A stretch of DNA of 34,148 bases from DRQF01 sp964559135 (GCA_964559135.1 CAZLGG010000037.1:1-34148); one strand, 5' to 3'. Shown: positions 15,575-23,528, numbered from the stretch's first letter. The notes: generated by a model not told the origin, from the letters alone. A program made the numbers and translations.

Positions 15575-16650
15575 TGACTCTTTCCGATTACATGCATCCA
15601 GCCTTGGACGAAGAGCAAAAGATGCTCGTGGACACTGTCGGTGATTGGGCCCGAGAGCGATTGGAGCCCCTCGCGGCCGCGATCGACGGGGAGAACACCT
15701 GGTCTGACGGCCTCTTGGGCGAGCTGGCGGAGATGGGACTTTTCGGAGTGTCGATTCCTGAAAGTGCCGGAGGCGCCGGATTCGGTCACGTGAGTTACGG
15801 CCTCGTGCTCACGGAGTTGGCGGCGATCCTGGGCGGGGCCGCGCTTCACGTTTGGAATCAGACCAGCCTCGTTCTGGGTCTGCTCGCTTGCGAGGGCTCC
15901 TCCCGTCCCGAGTTGGCCGATGTGATGAGCGGGAGCCGACAGGGGGCCCTCGCACATCTGGGGGCAGCCGGAAGCCCGCGGCCCGAGGACCTGGAAGTTT
16001 CGGTGGATGAGAATCTCGTTCTGAACGGGGTCTCGCGCTTCGTTCTGGACGGCGAGTCCGCGAACTTCGTCCTCGTCTTGGCGGCCGAGGCGGCCGGCCG
16101 CTCGGTGTTCCTCGTTCCCACCGACGGTAAGGGGGTTCGCGTGTCGTCGGAAGGCGCACGCATGGGCATGCGGCCACTGGGGTCCGCGAGGGTCGAGTTC
16201 GAAGGCGTCGATCTTGCGGAGGCGGATCGTATCGGCGCGCCCGGCGGGGGCGATGCTCTGCTGAACTCGGTTTTGGTCGAGGCCCGCGCCGGCTTGGCCA
16301 TGATCGGTGCCGGCCTCGCGCGCCGCGCCCATGAGGAGTCGCAGCGCTACGCCGAAGAACGGCGCCAATTCGGTGCCCCCATCGCGTCGTTCGGCGCCGT
16401 CGAGCAGCGGATCGAACGGTGTCGCAGCGCGTTCGGGACGTCGCTCGTCCTGGGTACGACGGCACTCAGATCGCTGGACGCAGGCTCTCCCTCCGTCGCC
16501 GCGGCGGACCTCGCCCAAGCGACCAGCGCGCACTTGGTGATGACGGCAGCCGACGATGCCTTGCAAGTCTTCGGTGGATACGGCTTCAGCAAGGAGTACG
16601 TCGTGGAACGCATCTACCGCGATGCGCGCTATCTGGGATGCGCTCTTTGA
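15574..16650 (+). CDS. Acyl-CoA dehydrogenase-like protein, catalytically atypical
   Basis: A 358-residue acyl-CoA dehydrogenase fold, recognisable from LDEEQKMLVDTVGDWAREELEP-like N-terminal helix, LFGVSIPESAGGAGFGHVSYGLVLTELA, RMGMRPLGSARVEFEGV, SQRYAEERRQFGAPIASF and QVFGGYGFSKEYVVERIYRDAR. It departs from the family in two places. The mid-domain L-x-E-P-x-A-G-S-D segment is replaced by LAHLGAAGSPRPEDL, and the chain stops at RDARYLGCAL where catalytic enzymes continue with Y-E-G-T. No glutamate stands at the alternative isovaleryl-CoA dehydrogenase position either, by eye. It may be a non-catalytic partner, a heteromeric subunit or an enzyme of different chemistry. It follows the B12-subunit gene with one shared base. 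Confidence 0.85.
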   Translation: MTLSDYMHPALDEEQKMLVDTVGDWARERLEPLAAAIDGENTWSDGLLGELAEMGLFGVSIPESAGGAGFGHVSYGLVLTELAAILGGAALHVWNQTSLVLGLLACEGSSRPELADVMSGSRQGALAHLGAAGSPRPEDLEVSVDENLVLNGVSRFVLDGESANFVLVLAAEAAGRSVFLVPTDGKGVRVSSEGARMGMRPLGSARVEFEGVDLAEADRIGAPGGGDALLNSVLVEARAGLAMIGAGLARRAHEESQRYAEERRQFGAPIASFGAVEQRIERCRSAFGTSLVLGTTALRSLDAGSPSVAAADLAQATSAHLVMTAADDALQVFGGYGFSKEYVVERIYRDARYLGCAL

Positions 16651-16708
16651 GAACAGGGCCGCCCCTCGGTAGCGATTCCGCCGCCTCTCTGGCAAGATGC
16701 GCGTGGCG

Positions 16709-16725
16709 AACGGGTTCGCCCCGTT
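16709..16725. other. Small GC stem-loop before the metallo-beta-lactamase gene
   Basis: AACGGG (16709-16714) and CCCGTT (16720-16725) form a 6-bp stem with a TTCGC loop in the 100-bp gap after the second acyl-CoA dehydrogenase. It could weakly terminate the upstream operon. If translation began at ATG 16697 instead of TTG 16751 it would lie in coding sequence. Confidence 0.3.
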
Positions 16726-16750
16726 GTTCCTTCCCGCGAGGAGTAAGACC

Positions 16751-17632
16751 TTGAAGATTGGCGATTGGTTCGTGGTGCCTCTGTTCGAGGGGATGGTGGC
16801 GATCGACGGAGGCGCGGCCTTCGGCGTCACGCCGTGGACCGACTGGTCGCAGTGGATGACCCCGGATGCCAAGAATCGGGTCGACCTCTCGCTGTGTTTC
16901 TTTCTCGTGCAGGGGCGCGGACACAATCTTCTCATCGATACAGGCTTCGGCGACAAACGATCGCCGGAAGAGATGGCCGCGTTGGGGATCCGGAAGCGAG
17001 CGACGACGGGAGAGCTCTTGGCGTCGGTCGGTCTCAACACGGAGGACATCGACACGATCATCCTCACTCATCTCCACGCGGCTCACGCGGGAGGTCTCAC
17101 CCGGTTGAACGCGGAGGGAGCCGTGGAACCCGCGTTTCCGAACGCGAGAATCGTGGTGCAGAACGGGGAGTGGGAGCGCTCCATCCACACGAACATCCGG
17201 ACGCGATCCCTGTATCACAAGGAGGATTTCGAGCCCCTTCTTTGGCATCGCCAATTGGATTTCGTGGATGGAGATGACGAGATTTTCCCCGGCATTCATC
17301 TGCGGACGACGGGCGGTCATACGAAGAGTCATGAAATCGTGGTGGTCGAATCGGAGGGAGAGGGAGCGATCTTTTTCGGAGATCTCTTGCCAACGGTTCA
17401 TCATCTCCGCTTGAACGCCATCAGCGCCTACGACCTCTATCCTCTCGTGACGATGGAAAAGAAAGCCGAGTGGCTGGACATAGCGTTGCGTCGCAGTTGG
17501 ATGGTTTTCTTCGGGAGCGACCCCGCGATCGCCGCGGCACAACTTTCGGGAAGTGTCCGTGCGGCCGAGGGCGTGGCCTTCGAGCCGCTCTTGATGCATC
17601 CTGTGGATGAAGCCGACACTCGAGGATCGTGA
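16751..17632 (+). CDS. Metallo-beta-lactamase-fold hydrolase with altered metal motif
   Basis: TTG 16751 is preceded at seven bases by AGGAG and gives 293 residues; ATG 16697 upstream lacks a good ribosome-binding site. The fold is clear: LLIDTGFGD, THLHAAHAGGL, HTNIRTRSLYHKEDF, TTGGHTKSHEIVVVES and IFFGDLLPTVHH, closest in layout to AHL-lactonase/QuiP-like hydrolases. The key motif, normally H-x-H-x-D-H, reads HLHAAH (107-112), with Ala at 111 where the second-metal ligand Asp and catalytic acid should be. The other histidines and the later Asp in GDL are present. The enzyme may be mononuclear, inactive or differently specialised. It converges with the RNase Z gene over a ten-base gap. Confidence 0.85.
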   Translation: MKIGDWFVVPLFEGMVAIDGGAAFGVTPWTDWSQWMTPDAKNRVDLSLCFFLVQGRGHNLLIDTGFGDKRSPEEMAALGIRKRATTGELLASVGLNTEDIDTIILTHLHAAHAGGLTRLNAEGAVEPAFPNARIVVQNGEWERSIHTNIRTRSLYHKEDFEPLLWHRQLDFVDGDDEIFPGIHLRTTGGHTKSHEIVVVESEGEGAIFFGDLLPTVHHLRLNAISAYDLYPLVTMEKKAEWLDIALRRSWMVFFGSDPAIAAAQLSGSVRAAEGVAFEPLLMHPVDEADTRGS

Positions 17633-17645
17633 GAGAACGCTCTCA
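17630..17645. terminator. Palindrome joining two convergent stop codons
   Basis: TGAGAG (17630-17635) and CTCTCA (17640-17645) form a perfect 6-bp stem with an AACG loop. The left arm begins with the TGA of the metallo-hydrolase; the right arm ends with the complement of the RNase Z TGA. No T-run follows, so it is only a candidate bidirectional terminator. Confidence 0.3.
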
Positions 17646-18560
17646 GATTTCGAAGACGTCCAAGTCCTTGGCCATGACGAGATCGGGGAACACCTGCCGC
17701 CCCTCCCGTTCCAACTCCTTGATGCTCTCCCGATCGAAGCGGGTCGAAAAGTGCGTGGCCACGAATCGTTTGACCCGCGCCGCTTTCGCCACCGTGGCCG
17801 CCTGGCGCAGCGTGGAATGGGTGCGTTCCCATGCCATGGTATGCATGGCGTCGTTGAACGTTGCCTCGTGGATGAGCAGGTCCGCGTCCTGAGCCAGACG
17901 CTTGGCCTGGAGGCAAAAACCGGTATCCGTGCAGTAGACGAAGACTCTTCCCGGGCGAGGCGGTCCGACCACGTCGTCCGGTGTGACGAGGCTCCCGTCG
18001 GGAAGCGTCACGGATTCTCCCCGCACGAGAGCTCCTCGGTCGGGACCGAACGGGACGCCCAGGGCCTCCGCGCGAGCGGTGTCGAATCGCCCGGGGAGAG
18101 GTTTCTCCTCGAAGCGGTAGCCTTGGCTGGGCAAACGATGGAGGAGTGGGCGCGTGCGGACGACGTAGTCTTGGCCCTCCAAGACGTCGCCCACATAGCC
18201 TTCCGGAATCTCCTTCACGCGAATCTCGAAGTTGAAGCGGATGGGGCGTGGAAAGGTCTGAATGAAATCGACCCAGCGCGCCGTGCCCCTTGGTCCGATG
18301 ACGAGGATCGGCTTCTCCCGCTGATTGAGATTCATGGAGGACAAAAGCCCCGCCAAGCCGTAGCAGTGGTCACCGTGGAGATGGGTGAGGAGGATCGTCC
18401 CGAGATGGCCTCGCCGGGCGCCCGCGCGCATGAGTTGGAACTGGGTCCCTTCGCCGCAATCGAGGAGGAACGCCTCGCCGTCTCGCTCGAGCAGGGTGCC
18501 GGAGAGCGATCTTCGAAACGTCGGGACGGCTGAGCTGGTTCCAAGCAGAGTGATGCGCAA
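17643..18560 (-). CDS. rnz: Ribonuclease Z
   Basis: A 305-residue tRNA 3'-processing endonuclease of the metallo-beta-lactamase superfamily. The start is TTG 18560-18558, chosen because a strong AAGGAGGT Shine-Dalgarno sequence lies on the minus strand at 18573-18566 and the first residues LRITLLGTSSAVPT match the family N-terminus. The metal site is intact: HLHGDH (60-65), LLHR, YCTDTGFC, HEATF, THSTLRQAA and VATHFSTRF. The exosite arm between the first and second half (EGYVGDVLEGQDYVV) is visible. It is bounded by the palindrome shared with the metallo-hydrolase and is divergent from thiolase 2 over 149 bp with no confident promoter. Confidence 0.93.
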   Translation of the reverse strand: MRITLLGTSSAVPTFRRSLSGTLLERDGEAFLLDCGEGTQFQLMRAGARRGHLGTILLTHLHGDHCYGLAGLLSSMNLNQREKPILVIGPRGTARWVDFIQTFPRPIRFNFEIRVKEIPEGYVGDVLEGQDYVVRTRPLLHRLPSQGYRFEEKPLPGRFDTARAEALGVPFGPDRGALVRGESVTLPDGSLVTPDDVVGPPRPGRVFVYCTDTGFCLQAKRLAQDADLLIHEATFNDAMHTMAWERTHSTLRQAATVAKAARVKRFVATHFSTRFDRESIKELEREGRQVFPDLVMAKDLDVFEI

Positions 18561-18709
18561 GTCGGACCTCCTTCGGGCTCATCTTCTAACATCGCAAGGG
18601 CGTTCAATCTTTAGCCCCATCGTCCCGTCTGTTAGAGTCTCTCGCCGCGAACCGAGCGACGAACCCACCGGGAAGAGGTAACCCAAAGGTTTTTGAGTAA
18701 AGGGCTTAT

Positions 18710-19891
18710 ATGTCGTCCGTCGTCATCACCCACGCCCTGAGAACCCCCATCGGCAAGTTCCTGGGCTCCCTGGAGAGCCTGACGGCCGTGGAGCTGGGTC
18801 GCCAGCTCGTCACGACCCTTCTCGAACGTTCCGGCGTCGCCGGAAACGAGGTGCAGGAATTGATTTTCGGAAACGGCCGTCAGGCCGGCGCGGGGCCGAA
18901 TCCGGCGCGTCAGATCGCCGTCAAGAGTGGTCTGTCTCACAGCAGCACCGCCTACACGGTGAATATGGCCTGCGCCTCGGGTCTGAAGAGCATTTTGCTC
19001 GGCGTCGACGCGATCCATTCCGGGGACGCGCAGATCGTGATCGCCGGAGGGACGGAGAGCATGAGTCGGCTGCCCTATCTGTTGCCGAAGGCGCGGGACG
19101 GCTATCGCATGGGACATGCCCCCGTCGTGGACGCCATGTACGCGGACGGCTTTCTCTGCCCACTCGCGAACCAGCTCATGGGGCGAACGGCGGAGAATCT
19201 CGCGGAGCGGCACGGGATCGATCGGGAGGCCCAGGACGTCTACGCGACGGAGTCCCAAAACCGATGTCAGCGCGCCCGTGAGGCGGGAGAGTTTGCGGAC
19301 GAAATCGTTCCCGTGGTGGTTCCCCAACGCCGTGGGGATCCCGTCGTGGTCGATCGAGACGAACATCCCCGGGACAACGTTACGCCCGCGGCGCTCGCGA
19401 AGCTGAAGCCCGTCTTCAAGGAGAACGGCACGGTGCATGCCGGGAATGCTTCCGGCATCACCGATGGCGCTGCGGCCGTCCTTTTGATGCGGGAGGAAGA
19501 AGCGCAGCGTCGCGGCCTGGAGATCCTCGCGCGTGTCGAGGGCGGGGCCGCGGCCGGGGTGGATCCTCGTTTCATGGGAATCGGCCCCGTTCCGGCGACG
19601 AAGAAACTCTTGGAGAAGTTGGGAGTCGGCCTCGACGCCTTCGACGCCATCGAATTGAACGAGGCTTTTGCCGCCCAGGTGTTGGCTTGCCTCGAGAGCT
19701 GGAAGATCGGCAACGAGAAGGTGAACCTGAAGGGGGGTGCGATCGCCCTCGGTCATCCCATTGGGGCCACCGGGGCGCGCATCGTCGTGACCCTCCTCCA
19801 CACCCTGCGCCAGCGGCATCTGAAGCGCGGCCTCGCCACGCTTTGCGTCAGCGGCGGGTTGGGTTTCTCGGCGGCCTTTGCCCGCGACTGA
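18710..19891 (+). CDS. Acetyl-CoA C-acyltransferase (thiolase 2)
   Basis: A 393-residue thiolase with Cys88 in NMACASGLK, NEAFAAQ, His349 in GHPIGATGAR and Cys379 in TLCVSGGLG. The last motif has serine in place of the first glycine of the usual C-x-G-G-G. The cavity sequence MYADGFLCPLANQLMGRTAE is the version found in acetyl-CoA acetyltransferases. AAAGGG sits a few bases before ATG 18710. It stands at the head of a second acyl-CoA unit with cyclophilin, enoyl-CoA hydratase and thiolase 3. Paralogous to thiolases 1 and 3 but clearly diverged, so not a recent duplicate; chain-length preference unknown. Confidence 0.93.
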   Translation: MSSVVITHALRTPIGKFLGSLESLTAVELGRQLVTTLLERSGVAGNEVQELIFGNGRQAGAGPNPARQIAVKSGLSHSSTAYTVNMACASGLKSILLGVDAIHSGDAQIVIAGGTESMSRLPYLLPKARDGYRMGHAPVVDAMYADGFLCPLANQLMGRTAENLAERHGIDREAQDVYATESQNRCQRAREAGEFADEIVPVVVPQRRGDPVVVDRDEHPRDNVTPAALAKLKPVFKENGTVHAGNASGITDGAAAVLLMREEEAQRRGLEILARVEGGAAAGVDPRFMGIGPVPATKKLLEKLGVGLDAFDAIELNEAFAAQVLACLESWKIGNEKVNLKGGAIALGHPIGATGARIVVTLLHTLRQRHLKRGLATLCVSGGLGFSAAFARD

Positions 19892-19901
19892 CGACATCCA
19901 T

Positions 19902-19919
19902 GGAACGCCGACGCGTTCC
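19902..19919 (+). other. 7-bp hairpin between thiolase 2 and cyclophilin genes
   Basis: GGAACGC (19902-19908) and GCGTTCC (19913-19919) form a perfect stem with a CGAC loop, followed within a few bases by the cyclophilin ribosome-binding site ACAGGAG. There is no T-run. It could modulate transcript stability or expression between the two genes. Confidence 0.35.
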
Positions 19920-19936
19920 TCCTACAGGAGAACACC

Positions 19937-20419
19937 ATGTCCGAAGAGAAGAAGATCGTCGCCAAGCTCGTCACCAACAAGGGCGAGATGGTGCTGGAAC
20001 TCTGGCCCGACAAGGCGCCCAACCACGTGGCCAATCTGAGGAAACTGGCGGACCAAGGCTTCTATGACGGCCTCATCTTCCACCGGGTCATTCCGGGGTT
20101 CATGATCCAGGGTGGCTGCCCTGACGGCACCGGCCGCGGTGGTCCCGGCTGGAACGTGGACGCGGAATTCAACGACGCCAACTTCGAAAAGGGCGTCCTC
20201 GGGATGGCACGCTCCGCGAGCCCCAACAGCGCCGGGTCTCAGTTTTTCATCTGCGTGGACAACGCTCCCCACCTGAACGGTCAATACACGGCCTTCGGGA
20301 AGGTCGTCGAGGGGCTCGACGTGGCGGACGCCATCGGGGCCGTCGCTCGCGACCGAGGCGACCGGCCCCTGGAAGACGTACGCATCGAGAAGATGACCGT
20401 GGAGGAGGTGTCGGCATGA
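19937..20419 (+). CDS. Peptidyl-prolyl cis-trans isomerase, cyclophilin type
   Basis: A 160-residue cyclophilin that catalyses proline isomerisation in folding proteins. The active-site segment FHRVIPGFMIQGG (about 48-60, with Arg50, Phe55 and Gln58), GPGWNVDAEF, MARSASPNSAGSQFFICV and HLNGQYTAFGKVVEGLDVADAI are all in place. No signal peptide is present, so it acts in the cytoplasm, like PpiB. ACAGGAG precedes the start. Its stop overlaps the enoyl-CoA hydratase start as ATGA (20416-20419), so a general folding enzyme is translationally coupled to an acyl-CoA enzyme, probably by operon convenience. Confidence 0.95.
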   Translation: MSEEKKIVAKLVTNKGEMVLELWPDKAPNHVANLRKLADQGFYDGLIFHRVIPGFMIQGGCPDGTGRGGPGWNVDAEFNDANFEKGVLGMARSASPNSAGSQFFICVDNAPHLNGQYTAFGKVVEGLDVADAIGAVARDRGDRPLEDVRIEKMTVEEVSA

Positions 20420-21210
20420 ACTCCTTCGAGAACTTGCTCTGGGAGGAAAAGGAAGGGGTTTTGTGCGTCAGCATCCATCGTCCACGGGCCCTCAACGCCC
20501 TTTCTTCGGCGGCTTTGAGGGAGATGGAACGGGCTTTCAGAACGTTCGCTGAACGGGACGATTTGGGCGCGGCGGTGGTCACGGGTGCAGACACGGGCAA
20601 GAAACCTTCCTTCGCCGCGGGCGCCGACATCGGGGAGATGGCCGCGATGACGGGGCTCGAGTTGAGGGAGTATTCTCGACTCGGGCAACGGACTTGCGAC
20701 GCCATCGCCGCCTGCGGAAAGCCGGTCGTGGCGGCGATCAACGGTTTTGCACTCGGGGGAGGTCTGGAGCTGGCCATGGCGTGTCATATCCGTCTGGCCG
20801 CGGACACCGCGCGTCTGGGACAACCGGAGATCAATCTCGGGATCATTCCAGGGTTCGGCGGAACTCAGCGGTTGCCGCGCCTGGTGGGCCAGGGGGTGGC
20901 GCTCGAGTTGCTGCTCTCCGGCGACAATATCGACGGCGCACGAGCCCAACGGATCGGTCTCGTCGATCGGGTCGTCGCCGCGGACGAATTGGCCGCGGAG
21001 GCCTTCGCCTTGGCGGCCCGCTTGGCCTCCAAGGCGCCCATCGCCCGGCGACTGATCCTGGATGCGGTCCTCAGAGGCGAGGATCGCCCCCCGGCGGACG
21101 GCTTGGCGTTGGAATCCGACCTCTTCGGCGTCGTGGGCGCCACGGAGGACGTCCGAGAGGGGCTGGCCGCCTTTCTCGAGAAGAGGAAACCCACCTTCAA
21201 GGGCCGGTGA
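20416..21210 (+). CDS. Enoyl-CoA hydratase (crotonase family)
   Basis: A 264-residue crotonase. SFAAGADIGEMAAM supplies the first oxyanion-hole strand, and INGFALGGGLELAMACHIRLAAD the second. Glu118 in GGGLE and Glu138 in GQPEINLGIIPGFGGTQRL are the two catalytic glutamates that hydrate crotonyl-CoA-type substrates; both being present separates it from isomerases and dehalogenases. PTFKGR at the C-terminus is the usual bacterial ending. It hydrates the enoyl-CoA produced by the acyl-CoA dehydrogenase at 13031 and feeds the 3-hydroxybutyryl-CoA dehydrogenase, completing the C4 pathway across the two acyl-CoA units. Coupled to the cyclophilin gene by ATGA. Confidence 0.94.
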   Translation: MNSFENLLWEEKEGVLCVSIHRPRALNALSSAALREMERAFRTFAERDDLGAAVVTGADTGKKPSFAAGADIGEMAAMTGLELREYSRLGQRTCDAIAACGKPVVAAINGFALGGGLELAMACHIRLAADTARLGQPEINLGIIPGFGGTQRLPRLVGQGVALELLLSGDNIDGARAQRIGLVDRVVAADELAAEAFALAARLASKAPIARRLILDAVLRGEDRPPADGLALESDLFGVVGATEDVREGLAAFLEKRKPTFKGR

Positions 21211-21238
21211 GTTCACCGAGCCCCGAGGAGATCGAACG

Positions 21239-22444
21239 ATGAAGGATATTTTCATTCTCGGCGGCAAGCGCACGCCGATGGCCGAGTATTGCGGCACTCC
21301 CGGTTTCGGGAAGTTGAAGGACCTCTCGGCGAACAAGCTGGGGGCCCATGCCATCCGGGCGGCCCTCGAGGACTCAGGTGTCCCGGCCGACGGGATCGAA
21401 CACGTGGTCATGGGCAACGCCATGCAGACGTCGGTCGACGCTCACTACGGAGCGCGCCACGCCGCGTTGGAAGCGGGCATTCCCATTCGTGTGCCGGCGC
21501 TCACCGTGAATCGGATCTGCGGGAGCGGCATTCAGTCTGTGGTCAATGCGGCACAGATGATGATGCTCGATGAGGCCGAGACTTGCGTGGCAGGTGGCAT
21601 GGAGAACATGTCGCAGGCGCCTTTTTGCATCTACGGAAACAAGGTCAGGGCCGGTATTCGGTTCGGCCAGGAACCGAAGATGACGGACTACCTGTTCTCG
21701 GGGCTCCATGACTCCTACTCCGACACGTTCATGGCGGAGACCGCCGACCGGGCGGCGCGGAAGAGTGGTATTCAAAGAGAGGACTGCGACGCGTATGCCC
21801 TTCGCTCCCACACGTTGGGTGCGAAGGCGGTACAGAGCGGTATCTTCGGTCGGGAGATCGCTCCGATCGTGATTCCCGGGCGTCGCGGGGACGTCGTCGT
21901 GGACAAGGACGACCACATCAAACCGGAGACGACACTCGAAGGGTTGGCCAAGCTTCGTCCTGCCTTCGGCAAGGAGGGGCTCGTCACCGCCGGGAACGCC
22001 TCGGGAATCGTGGACGGCGCGGCGGCGCTCGTTTTGGGTACGGAGGATTCCGTGAAGACTCACGGCGTCCGTGCGCGCGCCGTGATTCGGGGCTGGTCCA
22101 TCGTCGGGGTCGATCCCGGCGTCATGGCGTTGGGGCCCGTTCCCGCGATTCGCGCCCTTTGGAAAAAGACGGGCGTGGGGCGGGACGACGTGGATCTTTA
22201 CGAGATCAACGAGGCCTTTGCTCCCCAGTATCTCGCCTGTGAAAAACAACTCGAACTCGACCGCGAGCGCGTCAACGTGAACGGCGGAGCCATCGCTCTC
22301 GGACATCCCCTGGGGGCCACCGGTTCTCGCATGATTCTCACCCTGCTTCACGAGTTGGAGCGCAGGAAGGGACGCTACGGCGTCGCCTCGGCGTGCATCG
22401 GCGGTGGACAGGGAATCGCGATGCTGATCGAACGCATCGATTGA
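21239..22444 (+). CDS. Acetyl-CoA C-acyltransferase (thiolase 3)
   Basis: ATG 21239, preceded by GAGGAG, gives 401 residues. Cys94 in NRICGSGIQ, NEAFAPQYL, His356 in GHPLGATGSR and Cys386 in SACIGGGQG complete the thiolase site. Compared with thiolases 1 and 2 it has an insertion near the N-terminus (YCGTPGFGKLKDLS) and a distinct lid (FSGLHDSYSDTFMAETAD), so it probably takes a different acyl chain. It lies 28 bases after the enoyl-CoA hydratase and 16 before the dehydrogenase-family gene, in the same unit. An earlier in-frame start at 21062 would overlap the hydratase gene and was rejected. Confidence 0.93.
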   Translation: MKDIFILGGKRTPMAEYCGTPGFGKLKDLSANKLGAHAIRAALEDSGVPADGIEHVVMGNAMQTSVDAHYGARHAALEAGIPIRVPALTVNRICGSGIQSVVNAAQMMMLDEAETCVAGGMENMSQAPFCIYGNKVRAGIRFGQEPKMTDYLFSGLHDSYSDTFMAETADRAARKSGIQREDCDAYALRSHTLGAKAVQSGIFGREIAPIVIPGRRGDVVVDKDDHIKPETTLEGLAKLRPAFGKEGLVTAGNASGIVDGAAALVLGTEDSVKTHGVRARAVIRGWSIVGVDPGVMALGPVPAIRALWKKTGVGRDDVDLYEINEAFAPQYLACEKQLELDRERVNVNGGAIALGHPLGATGSRMILTLLHELERRKGRYGVASACIGGGQGIAMLIERID

Positions 22445-22460
22445 AACGGAAAGAGACGAA

Positions 22461-23528
22461 ATGAGCTACAAATTCGGTGTCATTGCCGGTGACGGGATCG
22501 GTCCGGAAGTGGTCCGGGAGGGCCTGAAGGTTCTGGATCGGGCGTCCAAGATTCACGGGTTCGAGTATGAATTGACGGAGTACCCTTGGGGAGCCGAACA
22601 CTATCTCGCCACCGGCGAGACCATGCCGGTCTCCGCGTACGACGAGTATCGATCGATGGACGCCCTTCTCCTGGGCGCCATCGGCGATCCGCGTATCGAG
22701 GTGGGGCTTTTGGAACGGGAGATCATCGCGGGGATTCGCTTCACGTTGGATCTGTTCGTCAACCTGCGCCCCATCCGCTGTCCCGCCGACCACGTCTGCC
22801 CGATCAAGGAGAAGACGGCGAAGGACATCGACATGCTGGTCGTACGGGAAAACACCGAGGGTGCGTACAGCCAGGTGGGCGGCGTTTTCAAGAAGGACAC
22901 GCCGGACGAGGTGGCCATCGCGGAGATGATCTACACCCGCAAGGGTACCGAGCGCGTCATTCGGTATGCCTTCGAGGAAGCCATGAAGACCGAGCGGAAA
23001 CACCTCACGATGGTGGACAAGGCGAATGCCATTCGTCCTCAGGATATTTGGACACGGACGTTTGAGGACATGGGTCGGGAATATCCCGAAGTCGCGACGG
23101 ACCACGCCTACGTCGATGCCGCGTGCATGTGGATGATCAAAAACCCCGAGGCCTTCGATGTCGTGGTGACGACGAATCTTTTCGGCGACATCCTCACGGA
23201 TCTCGGTTCCGTGTTGCAGGGAGGCATGGGGGTCGCGGCTTCCGGCAACATCCACCCGGGCCAGGTTTCCATGTTCGAACCGATTCACGGATCGGCGCCC
23301 AAGTACAAGGGTAAGAACAAAGCGAATCCACTCGCCACGATCTTGGCCGTGGGAATGATGCTGGAGCACGTGGGAGAATCGGTGGCCGCGAAGGATGTGG
23401 AAGACACCGTGGTCGAGTTGATCGCGAGCCGCAGGATCCCCGATCTCTCGTCTCGCTCAGGTCTGAAAACCAATGAGGTCGGCGACCTGGTCGTCGAGAC
23501 ACTTTCTTCGACCGCAACCGAAAGATGA
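22461..23528 (+). CDS. Isocitrate/isopropylmalate dehydrogenase family enzyme
   Basis: A 355-residue beta-decarboxylating dehydrogenase. GVIAGDGIGPEV opens the fold; IRFTLDLFVNLRPIRC is the substrate-arginine helix as in 3-isopropylmalate dehydrogenase; VDKANAIR gives the catalytic lysine; TTNLFGDILTDLGS holds the Mg-binding aspartates; FEPIHGSAPKYKGKNKANP is the cofactor loop. At the second substrate loop it has VRENTEGAYSQ, as in isocitrate, homoisocitrate and tartrate enzymes, rather than VREL-T-GG of typical LeuB. The substrate is therefore ambiguous: 3-isopropylmalate, homoisocitrate or a related malate. No other leucine-pathway genes adjoin it; its place behind thiolase 3 suggests acyl-CoA-linked or organic-acid metabolism, as inference. 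Confidence 0.85.
   Translation: MSYKFGVIAGDGIGPEVVREGLKVLDRASKIHGFEYELTEYPWGAEHYLATGETMPVSAYDEYRSMDALLLGAIGDPRIEVGLLEREIIAGIRFTLDLFVNLRPIRCPADHVCPIKEKTAKDIDMLVVRENTEGAYSQVGGVFKKDTPDEVAIAEMIYTRKGTERVIRYAFEEAMKTERKHLTMVDKANAIRPQDIWTRTFEDMGREYPEVATDHAYVDAACMWMIKNPEAFDVVVTTNLFGDILTDLGSVLQGGMGVAASGNIHPGQVSMFEPIHGSAPKYKGKNKANPLATILAVGMMLEHVGESVAAKDVEDTVVELIASRRIPDLSSRSGLKTNEVGDLVVETLSSTATER

Noticed and set aside
16689..16697. -10-like GGCAAGATG before the metallo-hydrolase
   Set aside because: It resembles the -10 region at 23591 but has no -35 hexamer at 16-19 bases, so it was not called a promoter.
15556..17067. 503-codon minus-strand open frame
   Set aside because: Antisense to the second acyl-CoA dehydrogenase and the metallo-hydrolase, with no recognisable domain.
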